64,000 nt of DNA from Fervidobacterium sp. UBA5837 (GTDB lineage: Bacteria > Thermotogota > Thermotogae > Thermotogales > Fervidobacteriaceae), in the NCBI GenBank assembly GCA_002432805.1, contig DJGV01000007.1, positions 62,001-126,000 on the forward strand. The letters are read 5' to 3'. The notes beneath the pieces were generated by a model. The model worked only from the letters and a program-made list of their open reading frames with translations, was not told where the DNA came from and did not search any database. Every line of letters starts with the position of its first letter. The first letter of the stretch is position 1. The position numbers and the translations under genes were made by a program. Positions 51,472 to 60,279 of this stretch are shown here, one piece after another.

Positions 51472-52392
51472 ATGAGAAGATGGTTCATTCCAATTATAGT
51501 ACTTGTAGTTTTGTTAGTTATCTACATTGGAACTGGGGTGTTTCAAGTTAATCCCTCTGAAATGGCACTAATAAAGACCTTTGGAAAATTCAAATCGACG
51601 GTAGGACCAGGAATTCATATCCATGCACCGATACCATTCCAATCTCATGTCACCGTCGACATACAAAGCATAAGGAAGGAAGAGATTGGATTTAGAACGG
51701 TTGGAGATCAAAAATACGAGACAAAAGACACCGAAGCACTCATGCTTACCGTCGACGGAAATATAGTCAGCGTCGAGGTTGTTGTTTCTTACACAGTTTC
51801 AGATCCGGTAAAATATGCGTTTAGATTGAGAGATCCAAGCAACCTTGTAAGACTTTCAACGGAGTCGGCATTGAGAGATCGAATATCAAAAAGAACTGTA
51901 GATGAGATACTAACAGGCGAGCGAGAGAACGTTGCAGATGAGGTACTCGCAATTGTCCAGAATTTATTGAACACATACGATGCAGGGATAAAACTCGTCA
52001 ACGTACTCTTGCAAGAAGTAGTACCACCGAATGAGGTTGTTTCCGCATTCGATGATGTCAACAATGCCAAACAAGACAAAGAGAGATACATAAACGAGGC
52101 CACAAAATATGCAAATAACCTTGTACCAAAGGTCGAAGGACAAGCATTGAAGATACAGCTTGAAGCAGAGTCATACTCACAACAGCAGGTACTTAAAGCA
52201 ACCGGAGAGACTCAACGATATCTTGCTTTGCTTGAAGAATACAGAAAGGCTCCACAAATCACTGAGACTCGTTTGAAGATATCGACACTCCAAGAAGTAT
52301 TACCGAAGGCCAAACGAGTGATGATGCTTGACAATTCACAAAAACTGAGTCTGATATCTCTCGATGAGATACTTGGTGGTGATGGGAAATGA
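51472..52392 (+). CDS. hflK: HflK-type SPFH (prohibitin-like) membrane protein
   Basis: A 306-residue protein with one N-terminal membrane helix (WFIPIIVLVVLLVIYIGTG) followed by a band-7/SPFH domain (VNPSEMALIKTFGKFKSTVGPGIH in two parts) and a helical tail. HflK-specific features are GLHIHAPIPFQ-like GIHIHAPIPFQSHV and SVEVVVSYTVSDPVKYAFR. With HflC it surrounds and modulates the FtsH protease in the family. The ATG lacks a close Shine-Dalgarno site. The stop overlaps the hflC ATG. Confidence 0.9.
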   Translation: MRRWFIPIIVLVVLLVIYIGTGVFQVNPSEMALIKTFGKFKSTVGPGIHIHAPIPFQSHVTVDIQSIRKEEIGFRTVGDQKYETKDTEALMLTVDGNIVSVEVVVSYTVSDPVKYAFRLRDPSNLVRLSTESALRDRISKRTVDEILTGERENVADEVLAIVQNLLNTYDAGIKLVNVLLQEVVPPNEVVSAFDDVNNAKQDKERYINEATKYANNLVPKVEGQALKIQLEAESYSQQQVLKATGETQRYLALLEEYRKAPQITETRLKISTLQEVLPKAKRVMMLDNSQKLSLISLDEILGGDGK

Positions 52393-53237
52393 ATAAGACG
52401 ATGCGGATAATTGGTATTGCGACCACTGTAGTATTAGTTGTGTTGTTTCTGTCTTTTTCCATAGTAATAGTTGATGAAACTCAGTACGCAGTGGTCATAA
52501 GGTTTGGTGAGATTGTAAAAGTCATCACAAAACCAGGATTGGCATTCAAAACACCTTTCGTGGATACAGTTACAAAACTCGACAGGAGGTATACGATATA
52601 CGATATACCCCCCGAAAGAATCATAACAAGTGACAAGAAAACTCTTGTGATCGATTCATACATAATTTGGCGTATTTCTGATCCAAAGAGATTCATAGAA
52701 TCTATGCGAAGTGAGAGTCTTGCACTTTCGAGGCTTGATGACATAGTTTACTCAGGACTCCGCAACAGTTTGGCAAAATACGATATGGATACAATCGTCA
52801 CTCAAGAAAAAGATTTTTTGAAAGAAGTGTTGAGCTTTTCAGCTAGTAATGTGAAAACTTTTGGTATTGAGATTGTGGATGTAAGGATCAAGAAGACGGA
52901 TCTTCCAGTTGAAAACAGAAATGCGGTCTTTGAGAGAATGAAATCCGAACGTCAGAGTATCGCTGCACTGATCAGGGCAGAAGGTGAGAAAGAGGCGCAG
53001 AGAATCCGTTCCGAAGCCGACAAAAAGGCACTAATCATCCAGTCGCAAGCACAGAGTGATGCAGAACAAATAAAGGGTACTGGAGAAGCAAGTGCAACTA
53101 AAATCTACTCCCAAGCATATTCTCAAGATCCACATTTCTACAAACTTTGGAAGACACTGGAAAGCTATGGAGATATAATTCCTGGCAGTGTTATACTACT
53201 CGATGAAGAGATGGACATATTGAATTATTTGAAATAG
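52389..53237 (+). CDS. hflC: HflC-type SPFH membrane protein
   Basis: A 282-residue partner of HflK. One N-terminal helix (IIGIATTVVLVVLFLSFSIVI), then the SPFH domain with DETQYAVVIRFGEIVKVITKPGLAFKTPF (in two parts), RRYTIYDIPPERIITSDKK, and DVRIKKTDLPVENRNAVFERM; the helical end contains the HflC-typical EGEKEAQRIRSEADKKA. ATG overlaps the hflK stop. A terminator follows 17 bases after the stop. Confidence 0.93.
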   Translation: MNKTMRIIGIATTVVLVVLFLSFSIVIVDETQYAVVIRFGEIVKVITKPGLAFKTPFVDTVTKLDRRYTIYDIPPERIITSDKKTLVIDSYIIWRISDPKRFIESMRSESLALSRLDDIVYSGLRNSLAKYDMDTIVTQEKDFLKEVLSFSASNVKTFGIEIVDVRIKKTDLPVENRNAVFERMKSERQSIAALIRAEGEKEAQRIRSEADKKALIIQSQAQSDAEQIKGTGEASATKIYSQAYSQDPHFYKLWKTLESYGDIIPGSVILLDEEMDILNYLK

Positions 53238-53253
53238 TGATGTCAGGCAAAAC

Positions 53254-53287
53254 AAAAGGCGGTGAGCTGAGCTCATCGCCTTTTTGT
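53254..53287. terminator. Bidirectional terminator between hflC and argF
   Basis: AAAAGGCGGTGAGC and GCTCATCGCCTTTT form a 14-bp stem (one G-U) with a TGA loop. T runs lie on both strands. Confidence 0.9.
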
Positions 53288-53302
53288 ATTCTTCGTTATG
53301 AC

Positions 53303-54244
53303 TTATAGCAAAGTTGCAATCATGACAGCCTTAATCGTATGTTTTCTATTCTCCGCTTCATCCCAAACTCGTGATTGTTTCCCTTCGATCACTTCAAACG
53401 TAACTTCCTCGCCTTTAATTGCTGGTAAACAATGCATGAATATTGCTTCTGGCTTTCCTGTCTTTCTCATGAGTTCTTCGTTGACCTGATATGGTTGTAA
53501 CAATCTCTTCCTCTCAGCAGCTTTATCTTCCTCACCCATCGACGCCCAGACGTCCGTGTAAATGACATCTGCACCTTTGACTGCTTCATCGGGATTGTCT
53601 GTAAACTCTATCGTTGCTCCACTCTCTTGAGCAAATTTCATGCATTCTTCGACAAGGCCTACTTCAGGTCTAAGCGATGCTGGTGAGCAAATCACGTAAT
53701 GCATGCCCATTTTTGCTGCACCAATCATCAGTGAATTTGCCATGTTGTTTCTACCATCGCCCATAAATACCATCTTTATGTGTTTCAACGTTCCAAACTC
53801 TTCTTCAATTGTTTGAAGGTCTGCAAGGACTTGGGTTGGGTGGAATAGATCAGTAAGCCCATTGTAGACTGGAACGCCAGAGTATTTTGCAAGTGTTTCG
53901 ACAGTTTCTTGTTTGAATCCTCTGAATTCAATGGCATCGACCATTCTACCAAGCACTCTTGCTGTATCTTCAACCGATTCTTTTGAACCAAGCTGGATGT
54001 CTTGGATAGAAAGAAATACCGGATGGCCGCCCTCTTCTGCAAATGCTGTCTCAAATGCCAATCTGGTTCTCGTAGACCTTTTCTCAAAAATCAGTGCCAA
54101 AGTCTTACCAACAAATCTTTGGTGTCTGATACCTGCTCTACTTTCTGCTTTCACCTGTTTTGCGATGTCAAGAAGATATCTTATTTCTTCAGGTGTGTTA
54201 TCCATAAGCGATAAGAGTGAACGGCCTTTCATATTTACTGCCAT
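53303..54244 (-). CDS. argF: Ornithine carbamoyltransferase
   Basis: A 313-residue enzyme making citrulline from ornithine and carbamoyl phosphate. EKRSTRTRLAFE binds carbamoyl phosphate, FHPTQVLADLQT and FMGDGRNNMANSLM follow, DVWASMGEE binds ornithine, and FMHCLPAIKGEEV has the HCLP motif. ATG at 54244 is six bases after GGGGAGGT; the ATG at 54250 overlaps it. The gene appears isolated from other arginine genes here. Confidence 0.96.
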   Translation of the reverse strand: MAVNMKGRSLLSLMDNTPEEIRYLLDIAKQVKAESRAGIRHQRFVGKTLALIFEKRSTRTRLAFETAFAEEGGHPVFLSIQDIQLGSKESVEDTARVLGRMVDAIEFRGFKQETVETLAKYSGVPVYNGLTDLFHPTQVLADLQTIEEEFGTLKHIKMVFMGDGRNNMANSLMIGAAKMGMHYVICSPASLRPEVGLVEECMKFAQESGATIEFTDNPDEAVKGADVIYTDVWASMGEEDKAAERKRLLQPYQVNEELMRKTGKPEAIFMHCLPAIKGEEVTFEVIEGKQSRVWDEAENRKHTIKAVMIATLL

Positions 54245-54347
54245 TTTCATACCTCCCCATGATCAATATTGAAATACTGAACAATTTTGCTTTTCACAAC
54301 AAGAATATACCTGTTTTCTCGAGAAAATTCAAGTGAAACAGGCATAG

Positions 54348-54377
54348 GCATGCTCAAGCATACTCAAACATTCTCAA
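54348..54377 (+). repeat. Three tandem 10-base repeats, consensus RCATNCTCAA
   Basis: GCATGCTCAA, GCATACTCAA and ACATTCTCAA in a row, with a partial fourth (ACATC). They lie just downstream of the stop of the small outer-membrane-like gene on the minus strand. A 14-bp palindrome TTTTCTCGAGAAAA at 54314-54327 lies next to them. Confidence 0.65.
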
Positions 54378-54380
54378 ACA

Positions 54381-54833
54381 TCAAAAAGTATATCCAACTG
54401 AAACATCTATTCCTTCATATTTTGTGTTATCTATGAGGTAAAACGAAAATATACCGGTATTGAATACGATATTCTGAAAATAATACTTTGCGCCAACCCT
54501 TACAATGCTTGTTATCTTCTCAAAGCCGAAATTATCTACCGGTACGATCATTCCAGATGTGCCGTAAAGCGAGACTGTTCCAATACTCAGCTTTATGTCG
54601 TACTTTGCAGTTCCACCCACCATGGCCAAGTACAGCTGAGAAAAATCTGAGATAAACGTTGCACATAATCCACTTGTTGTGTTTGGTGAATTCTGTGTAA
54701 TAGCAAAAGTGTTGAATTCAAAGCTATAGAATAGTTTGTTTGAAAAGGAATATAAAACTCCAGCGTTCAACTCAAAAGAAAAGGCTGTAGATATTGCAAA
54801 AAGCAAAGCAAAAACAAGAAATACCCTTTTCAT
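54381..54833 (-). CDS. Small secreted, probable outer-membrane beta-barrel protein
   Basis: A 150-residue protein with signal peptide (MKRVFLVFALLFAISTAFS). The mature part alternates hydrophobic and polar residues in amphipathic strands (LYLAMVGGTAKYDIKLSIG) and ends in DVSVGYTF; a C-terminal aromatic residue after alternating strands is usual for outer-membrane barrels. ATG at 54833 follows GGGGAGGGATTAAGT. No family is recognised. Length would suit about eight strands. Confidence 0.6.
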   Translation of the reverse strand: MKRVFLVFALLFAISTAFSFELNAGVLYSFSNKLFYSFEFNTFAITQNSPNTTSGLCATFISDFSQLYLAMVGGTAKYDIKLSIGTVSLYGTSGMIVPVDNFGFEKITSIVRVGAKYYFQNIVFNTGIFSFYLIDNTKYEGIDVSVGYTF

Positions 54834-54873
54834 ACTTAATCCCTCCCCATACATTGCAGTGTACGCATCATCT

Positions 54874-55617
54874 TCAATTTCCAATCTCCTTCATCAAATT
54901 TCCCAACTTCTCTTCATCAACGTAAGATCTGAAATATAGCATATTTCCTACGGTGATTTTCAAAGGAGCCTTTGTTAATGTAGGCAAATCATGCTTTCGC
55001 AAACTATACGTTCCTAATGCATAATAAAGTCTCGCAAGAGATGAATCGGTGATATTTGACTCAGGCCTTAGAGAAGATACTTGCGAACCTAAGACAAAAT
55101 AATCTGTGAGTTTCAGGCCTCTCTTACCATAAACTGTGACGAAGTCATCGATGTTATTAACCCCAACTTTTTTGAAGAACTCACTTCTTTGCGGAATGAA
55201 GTACGTGAAATCAGGTTTCATCCCTATCAATTCTGCGAAAAGAATAGAAAAGTCCCTGGGGCTTGAAGTAGATACGTCAAGATTCTTTGAGTAGATGAAT
55301 GTTGTTGCAGGTATGTTTATGAGCTCAACACTTCTTCTTTCCCCATTCACTATGATAATCTTCCCATCACCGCTATAATTAGCACCATTGCTTTGTGATG
55401 TAACTGATGCATCGTTTGAAACAGGATTTTCTACGTAGAAATAATAAAGGGAGACCTTATCAGCGGAGAATTCCTCAGAATTTCTAACGACAAATATCCG
55501 TGACCCCAAAAACATCGCAGCAACAGCAAGCAAAATGATAGTTATGATGACAATAGGTTTGACAATATTCCTTTCTTCCTTCCTTTTCTTTCCAATATGA
55601 GAACGGCTCGCTTTCAT
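54874..55617 (-). CDS. Membrane-anchored protein, weakly LytR-CpsA-Psr-like
   Basis: A 247-residue protein with a basic N-terminus, one membrane helix (IVIITIILLAVAAMFLG) and an extracytoplasmic domain. INIPATTFIYSKN and FAELIGMKPDFTYFIPQ recall the LCP fold (the S-I-P-R-D-T strand and the I-G-I-D-Y-Y block), but the catalytic Arg and Asp are not evident. It overlaps the yqeK stop by four bases; a LytR-type gene next to yqeK is a common pairing in Firmicutes and supports the guess. ATG follows GGAAGGAGATAGAAC. Confidence 0.55.
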   Translation of the reverse strand: MKASRSHIGKKRKEERNIVKPIVIITIILLAVAAMFLGSRIFVVRNSEEFSADKVSLYYFYVENPVSNDASVTSQSNGANYSGDGKIIIVNGERRSVELINIPATTFIYSKNLDVSTSSPRDFSILFAELIGMKPDFTYFIPQRSEFFKKVGVNNIDDFVTVYGKRGLKLTDYFVLGSQVSSLRPESNITDSSLARLYYALGTYSLRKHDLPTLTKAPLKITVGNMLYFRSYVDEEKLGNLMKEIGN

Positions 55618-56201
55618 GTTCTATCTCCTTCCATAAGTTTATTCCAAGTCTCCACAGTTTCCGGTAACAAATACAGATTGTGATTCACAGCGTAATCGAC
55701 CTTGTTTCTGATGATTTCTAAATATGCAACGTTGAGGTCATAAAATGCAATCTCTCTGAGTTGATTAATTCTGTCATACACCCTTGTAAGCTCAAGAGAA
55801 TCTGCTAGCACAAGTGCTTTGCCAAGTGGACCAAAGGTTGGATATCCGGATGTATGGTAAGCTATCCCAATCAACATATCCTCGTCATCTATGCCAAATC
55901 TCCTCTTGAGGTACTCTGATGCCACCAATCCATGTATCAGTATTGGCCTTTTCACGCCAAGCTCAGATATGGGAATTTCATAACAATGTGCAATTTTGAA
56001 TAGTTTGTCCCCTGGAAGATCTCTGAATAAATCATGTACCAATGCCATAATCGTCAACTTGTTTTCATCGAGTGAGTATCTCTTCGCTAAACGCTTGCAA
56101 AAATCTACAACGCCAAAAACGTGTGGCTTTCTATCTTGCAAGACAAGTAAATCAACAAATCGTTGAAGTTCATTTATGATGTTTTCATAATTAAGTTGCA
56201 T
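55614..56201 (-). CDS. yqeK: HD-domain hydrolase of the YqeK family
   Basis: A 195-residue HD phosphohydrolase. HVFGVVDFCKRLAKRY carries the first His, LTIMALVHDLFRDLPGDKL the HD pair, IHGLVASEYL and AYHTSGYPTFGPLGKALVLADSLE the later ligands; the last block is diagnostic of YqeK. Family members split Ap4A symmetrically to ADP with an Fe/Mg centre. ATG follows GGAGGC. It overlaps the LCP-like gene by ATGA. Confidence 0.9.
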   Translation of the reverse strand: MQLNYENIINELQRFVDLLVLQDRKPHVFGVVDFCKRLAKRYSLDENKLTIMALVHDLFRDLPGDKLFKIAHCYEIPISELGVKRPILIHGLVASEYLKRRFGIDDEDMLIGIAYHTSGYPTFGPLGKALVLADSLELTRVYDRINQLREIAFYDLNVAYLEIIRNKVDYAVNHNLYLLPETVETWNKLMEGDRT

Positions 56202-56285
56202 CTTTACATAGCCTCCGCCATCTCTAAAATACTTTAAAATGCTTTAAGATTCTCCCTAAAATACTCCTGTTTATTTGCTCGTCAA

Positions 56286-56567
56286 TCAGAAATGGTGAAA
56301 GTCATATTGAAAATCTTCGACAGTATAAAAAGCACTTAGATATTGCTCTATACTGTCCATCTTCGACTCGCAATCATTCTCATTGATAGTAGCAAAAGCG
56401 ATGCCTATAGTCATGTATTCTTTGGAATCTTGATTTCCAGATTCTATAACCGATATTTCAAACCTCTTCCTAAGTTCATTGATCAATCTCTTGACCAAAC
56501 TTCTCTTTTCTTTCAACGACGAAATCCCGAAGAGCTTTATAATCACATTCCCGTATCCTACAACCAT
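56286..56567 (-). CDS. DUF503 family protein
   Basis: A 93-residue protein with VVGYGNVIIKLFGISSLKEKRSLVKRLINELRKRFEISV (in parts), the conserved DUF503 block S-L-K-x-K-R-x-x-x-x-x-L-x-x-x-x-x-x-x-F-x-x-x-V-x-E. Ferredoxin-like fold in the family; function not known. ATG at 56567 follows GAGG; a TTG at 56579 is also in frame. Confidence 0.85.
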   Translation of the reverse strand: MVVGYGNVIIKLFGISSLKEKRSLVKRLINELRKRFEISVIESGNQDSKEYMTIGIAFATINENDCESKMDSIEQYLSAFYTVEDFQYDFHHF

Positions 56568-56622
56568 ATATCGCCTCAAGTTTCTATTCTTGATTCATAG
56601 AAGAATACTTTGAAAAGTTACA

Positions 56623-57183
56623 TTATAACTCCTCGATTATTATATTTCCATTTGTGTATATGCAAATCTCGCTTGCAATCTTCATAGATTCTTCTGCTAT
56701 CTTTCTCGCATCGAAGTCTGTGTTTCTAAGCAATGCACGTGCTGCTGCTAAAGCATATGGACCGCCTGAACCAATCGCAGCTATATCCTCATCTGGTTGG
56801 ATAACTTCTCCTGTGCCAGAGAGGACTAACAAATTTTCTTTATCTGCTACGATGAGCATTGCTTCAAGTTTTCTTAAGGCACGATCCATTCTCCAATCTT
56901 TTGCCAATTCGACAGCGGCCTTCATCAGATTTCCATTCCATGCGCGATATTTATTTTCGAATCTATCGAGTAATGTCATAGCATCTGCAACAGAACCAGC
57001 AAATCCAGTCAACACTTGCCCATCGCCAACTTTTCTGACCTTTCGCGCATTGCCCTTCATAACTGTCTCACCATACGTTACTTGACCATCTCCAGCTATG
57101 ACTGCTTTACCATCTCTTCTTACCGCAAGTATCGTCGTTGAACGCCATATTTGTCTGTTTTCATCACCACGAATCTCGTACAT
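56623..57183 (-). CDS. hslV: ATP-dependent protease subunit HslV
   Basis: Proteasome-like peptidase of 186 residues that works with HslU. The nucleophile is the Thr of TTILAVRRDGK, at residue 16; then GDGQVTYGETVMKGNARKVR (catalytic Lys region), GFAGSVADAMTLLDRFE, and IGSGGPYALAAARALL. The 15 residues before the Thr (MYEIRGDENRQIWRS) form a longer propeptide than the usual one to five. HslU is not next to it in this window. ATG follows AAGGGGTGATAAA. Confidence 0.95.
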   Translation of the reverse strand: MYEIRGDENRQIWRSTTILAVRRDGKAVIAGDGQVTYGETVMKGNARKVRKVGDGQVLTGFAGSVADAMTLLDRFENKYRAWNGNLMKAAVELAKDWRMDRALRKLEAMLIVADKENLLVLSGTGEVIQPDEDIAAIGSGGPYALAAARALLRNTDFDARKIAEESMKIASEICIYTNGNIIIEEL

Positions 57184-57187
57184 TTTA

Positions 57188-58183
57188 TCACCCCTTCGAA
57201 ATTGCTTTTTTAATTCTATTCATTATCGAAAAGAATATACCATATTCTGGGAATTTTTCAATTACTCCCTCTTCATATTCACTCTTATCCAGATAACGGA
57301 GACTTCTGTAAAGATTCTGTGCTATTGTGTACGGCCTTTCAAACTCCCCTAAAACATACACATTATCAACGTTTTTGAGAAAACCTTCCTTTGTCTCTTT
57401 GCTGCACAAGATCAAGACATCTTTATCGATGAAATTTGCAAGTTCACTCGGTTCTGCCATCTGCAACTTTTTCTCAGGTGCATAATGACGGTACTTCATC
57501 CCAGGTGCTAAGGGCTTTTCATCTTGTCTTGGCTGGTAGTACTCAACAGCACCAAAAATAGCGCTAAGTTCTTCCATCGTTATCGGTCCAGGTCTCAATA
57601 CAAGTGGCACAGTTCTAGTCAAATCTACGATCGTCGACTCTATACCAAACGCGCTTTCCCCTGCATCTATTATACACTCTATTCGGTATCTTAAATCTTC
57701 GATTACCGTAGCTGCATCTGTTGGACTTGGTTTTCCTGAAAGATTCGCACTCGGTGCTGCAATGGGACCTGCACACCTTGATAGCCGTTGAGCAACTGGA
57801 TGTGCGGGAATTCTCACACCGACCGTTTCCAATCCTGCCGTTACTTCATACGGAATATTTTCCTTTTTCCGTAAAACAAACGTTATGGGACCGGGTGTTA
57901 TCTTTTCAATTATCTCTAAATACCTATCGTCTACATATGCAACTTCTCGAATCTTATCAGCAGAATCAATATGAACGATCAAAGGGTTATCACCAGGCCT
58001 ACCTTTGACTTGAAATATCTTCTTTACTGCATCTGGAAGTGTTGCAAGTGCCCCAAGACCGTACACGGTCTCTGTTGGAAATGCAACAAGACCGCCGTTT
58101 TTCAAAATCTCACATGGTTGATCAATTGAATCGTTGTATAGATCTTCGATCTTAAGTATCTTCGTCTCTATGTTATGCATCAT
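57188..58183 (-). CDS. Threonylcarbamoyl-AMP synthase (TsaC/Sua5)
   Basis: A 331-residue Sua5-type enzyme making threonylcarbamoyl-AMP for tRNA t6A37. The YrdC domain (1-200) shows GGLVAFPTETVYGLGALA, KIFQVKGRPGDNPLIVHI, PGPITFVL, VGVRIPAHPVAQ and APSANLSGKPSPTDA. The C-terminal Sua5 domain (about 230-331; LAPGMKYRHYAPEKKLQM at its start) is present, as in archaeal and Bacillus YwlC types. The ATG at 58183 is followed by a second ATG; GAGGTGC precedes both. It lies four bases before hslV. Confidence 0.93.
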   Translation of the reverse strand: MMHNIETKILKIEDLYNDSIDQPCEILKNGGLVAFPTETVYGLGALATLPDAVKKIFQVKGRPGDNPLIVHIDSADKIREVAYVDDRYLEIIEKITPGPITFVLRKKENIPYEVTAGLETVGVRIPAHPVAQRLSRCAGPIAAPSANLSGKPSPTDAATVIEDLRYRIECIIDAGESAFGIESTIVDLTRTVPLVLRPGPITMEELSAIFGAVEYYQPRQDEKPLAPGMKYRHYAPEKKLQMAEPSELANFIDKDVLILCSKETKEGFLKNVDNVYVLGEFERPYTIAQNLYRSLRYLDKSEYEEGVIEKFPEYGIFFSIMNRIKKAISKG

Positions 58184-58209
58184 TGCACCTCAAAAACTCG
58201 TTTCAGACG

Positions 58210-59097
58210 TCAAAATATCGAACTTTCTATCTCTGAAAACACCCTTTCGTATTCTCTAACAATTCTCTTATCCTTTGTTATGTAAATCATCTCTACATTT
58301 TTGTGGAATCCACTTTCTGTATAGTTCGTCGACCCTGTGATGAGTGTGTTGTCTGTCAAAATGAACTTATGATGTAGCATCCTTGATTCCACTACCTTTA
58401 TATTTCTTGTACTTATCTTGTACAGAGGACTACTCTTAAACCACTTGTCGGTAAGAATGCGCACATCCGTACCCTTACTTTCCTTGAATTTCAGCGCTGC
58501 AACCAAATTTGCATCGGTTAGTGCATAAATACATACATAAATTCTTTTATCGGCTTTCAATATCAATTTTACTACAGATTCTTCAACATTGTCTATAGGA
58601 GAGACCAAAAAGCCATCAACCGGTGTAATCTTTCCATAATCCCAAGCACTAAGAAAAAAATACTTGAACCTTTCCGAATAGGTGCTTGGAAGAAAAATAA
58701 TATCGTTCAAACCCGTTCCCAGTCCACTCTCACTGAAATTTGCAGAACCAAAAACTACACCATTTTCATTTACCATGAACTTCACATGGTGCAGCCCTTT
58801 TGAGATATCCATTTTTGACGGAATTTCAACAACTGCATTCTCTGTGAGTACTCTTGCATCGATACCTCTGTCGAGTGCGTTTGATAGTGCTTCCAAAATA
58901 ACAGGATGGGAAACATCGAGTGCGGAAATGTACAAGAAATGTTGAGACGAATCGATAAACTGTGTAACTTCATCAACTAGTGGACCATCTATAGTAAAAA
59001 AAGCCTCGATATGATCACCAGATGTATTTGAGAGGAAAACAAATAACAAAACTATGACAGGAACAACAGACAGAAACAAATAATACCATCTTTTCAT
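58210..59097 (-). CDS. Phospholipase D-like exported protein
   Basis: A 295-residue protein with an N-terminal membrane segment (LFLSVVPVIVLLFVFLSNT) and two PLD repeats. The second HKD motif is intact: HHKFILTDNTLITGSTNYTESG. The first reads HHVKFMVNENGVVFGSANFSESG in two halves, with Glu/Asn where the Asp is expected, so the pair is asymmetric. It may cleave phosphodiesters of lipid or nucleic acid outside the cytoplasm; the substrate is unknown. ATG follows GAGGTACATGTC. Confidence 0.85.
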   Translation of the reverse strand: MKRWYYLFLSVVPVIVLLFVFLSNTSGDHIEAFFTIDGPLVDEVTQFIDSSQHFLYISALDVSHPVILEALSNALDRGIDARVLTENAVVEIPSKMDISKGLHHVKFMVNENGVVFGSANFSESGLGTGLNDIIFLPSTYSERFKYFFLSAWDYGKITPVDGFLVSPIDNVEESVVKLILKADKRIYVCIYALTDANLVAALKFKESKGTDVRILTDKWFKSSPLYKISTRNIKVVESRMLHHKFILTDNTLITGSTNYTESGFHKNVEMIYITKDKRIVREYERVFSEIESSIF

Positions 59098-59144
59098 GAC
59101 ATGTACCTCGCAGCTACGCTATCAAAATCCTAAATCCTTCACAT

Positions 59145-60248
59145 CTAGTCTGAAACTCCCAATTTCTTTGAACGTAGCAAAACGATCGACGTGCTTACTG
59201 CAAGATAAATCAGTGGAACAATGAAATGATTTAAATCAAGACTGTTCATCCCTTCTGCGGCTCTCATACCATCGACTGTGTAGGTCAACGGCAAGAAACT
59301 TGCCAATTTTACTATGAAAGGGCTAAGTGTCTTCAATGGGAAATAGAATCCTCCAACAAACATCTGTAGTTGGAAAAAGATTTGCTGAAAGATTATTAGA
59401 CCTGTTGAATTATTTGAAAAGGTCATGATGGCCAAGGTTAGCATCGTCAAAACCACACATGACAACAAAGTATGCACTATGGTGGAAGGTAAGTACGAAA
59501 GTACGTTGACTTTAAGAAGAGAGGCAACGAGACTTAAAACTATCAGTGACACGATCATGATAATCACATTTACGATAGCTGCAGTTACATAGACAGTGGT
59601 GATTTTTGTAGGTGTCATCGATAATTTCTTGAGTGTTCCCTTACGTCGAAAGTATATGAGGTCATTCATGAAACCGAATAGAAAAGTCGACATAATAGCC
59701 ATTCCGACAACACCGGGATATATGAAATTGTTGTAATCGTACTGCTTTTGTGATAAGTCGTGTACTTCATACTCAACGTTTTCTACAACGTCCATTGAAT
59801 TGAATATGCCCTCTATTACATCGCAAGCAATGGCAGAAGATTGTCTTATAGGGGCATAATACAATTCTACTGGTACTTGACGAAATAGCAACGTCTTTCT
59901 AAGCAGCAATGCACTTGAATAACTCCTGTCGAAGTTCTCTGATAAAATTACGAGTATATCCAATTTATCCTCTTCTATATTCTTTTTCAATGCATCGATA
60001 GTTTCTTGTGAATAGTCTGAGATGAATTCAACGTCCATCTGCTCAACCTTGCTTAAGACTTCTTTCAGAGTACTGCTCTGCCCCAATATTTTCACTCGAA
60101 ATTGTACATTTTCATCCATATTGCCAAATATGGAAGTTAAGATCAAAAAGAGTACTACGGGAAAAATGGCAAGCCAGAATACGGATTCTTTAGATCTCAG
60201 GAAAAGTTGCTTAAAAAGACTGACGAATAGAGCCCAATATTTCTTCAT
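59145..60248 (-). CDS. ABC-2 type transporter permease (second subunit)
   Basis: A 367-residue membrane protein with one N-terminal helix (VFWLAIFPVVLFLILTSIFG), a ~150-residue extracytoplasmic loop, and five helices at the C-terminal half (FIYPGVVGMAIMSTFLFGFMND, then RRKGTLKKLSMTPTK in the first cytoplasmic loop). This is the YhfG/YadH-like ABC-2 export layout. ATG follows AAGGAGCG. It is paired with the ATPase and the other permease. Confidence 0.88.
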   Translation of the reverse strand: MKKYWALFVSLFKQLFLRSKESVFWLAIFPVVLFLILTSIFGNMDENVQFRVKILGQSSTLKEVLSKVEQMDVEFISDYSQETIDALKKNIEEDKLDILVILSENFDRSYSSALLLRKTLLFRQVPVELYYAPIRQSSAIACDVIEGIFNSMDVVENVEYEVHDLSQKQYDYNNFIYPGVVGMAIMSTFLFGFMNDLIYFRRKGTLKKLSMTPTKITTVYVTAAIVNVIIMIVSLIVLSLVASLLKVNVLSYLPSTIVHTLLSCVVLTMLTLAIMTFSNNSTGLIIFQQIFFQLQMFVGGFYFPLKTLSPFIVKLASFLPLTYTVDGMRAAEGMNSLDLNHFIVPLIYLAVSTSIVLLRSKKLGVSD

Positions 60249-60279
60249 CGATTCGCTCCTTTTCTATCTCCCTTTTATA

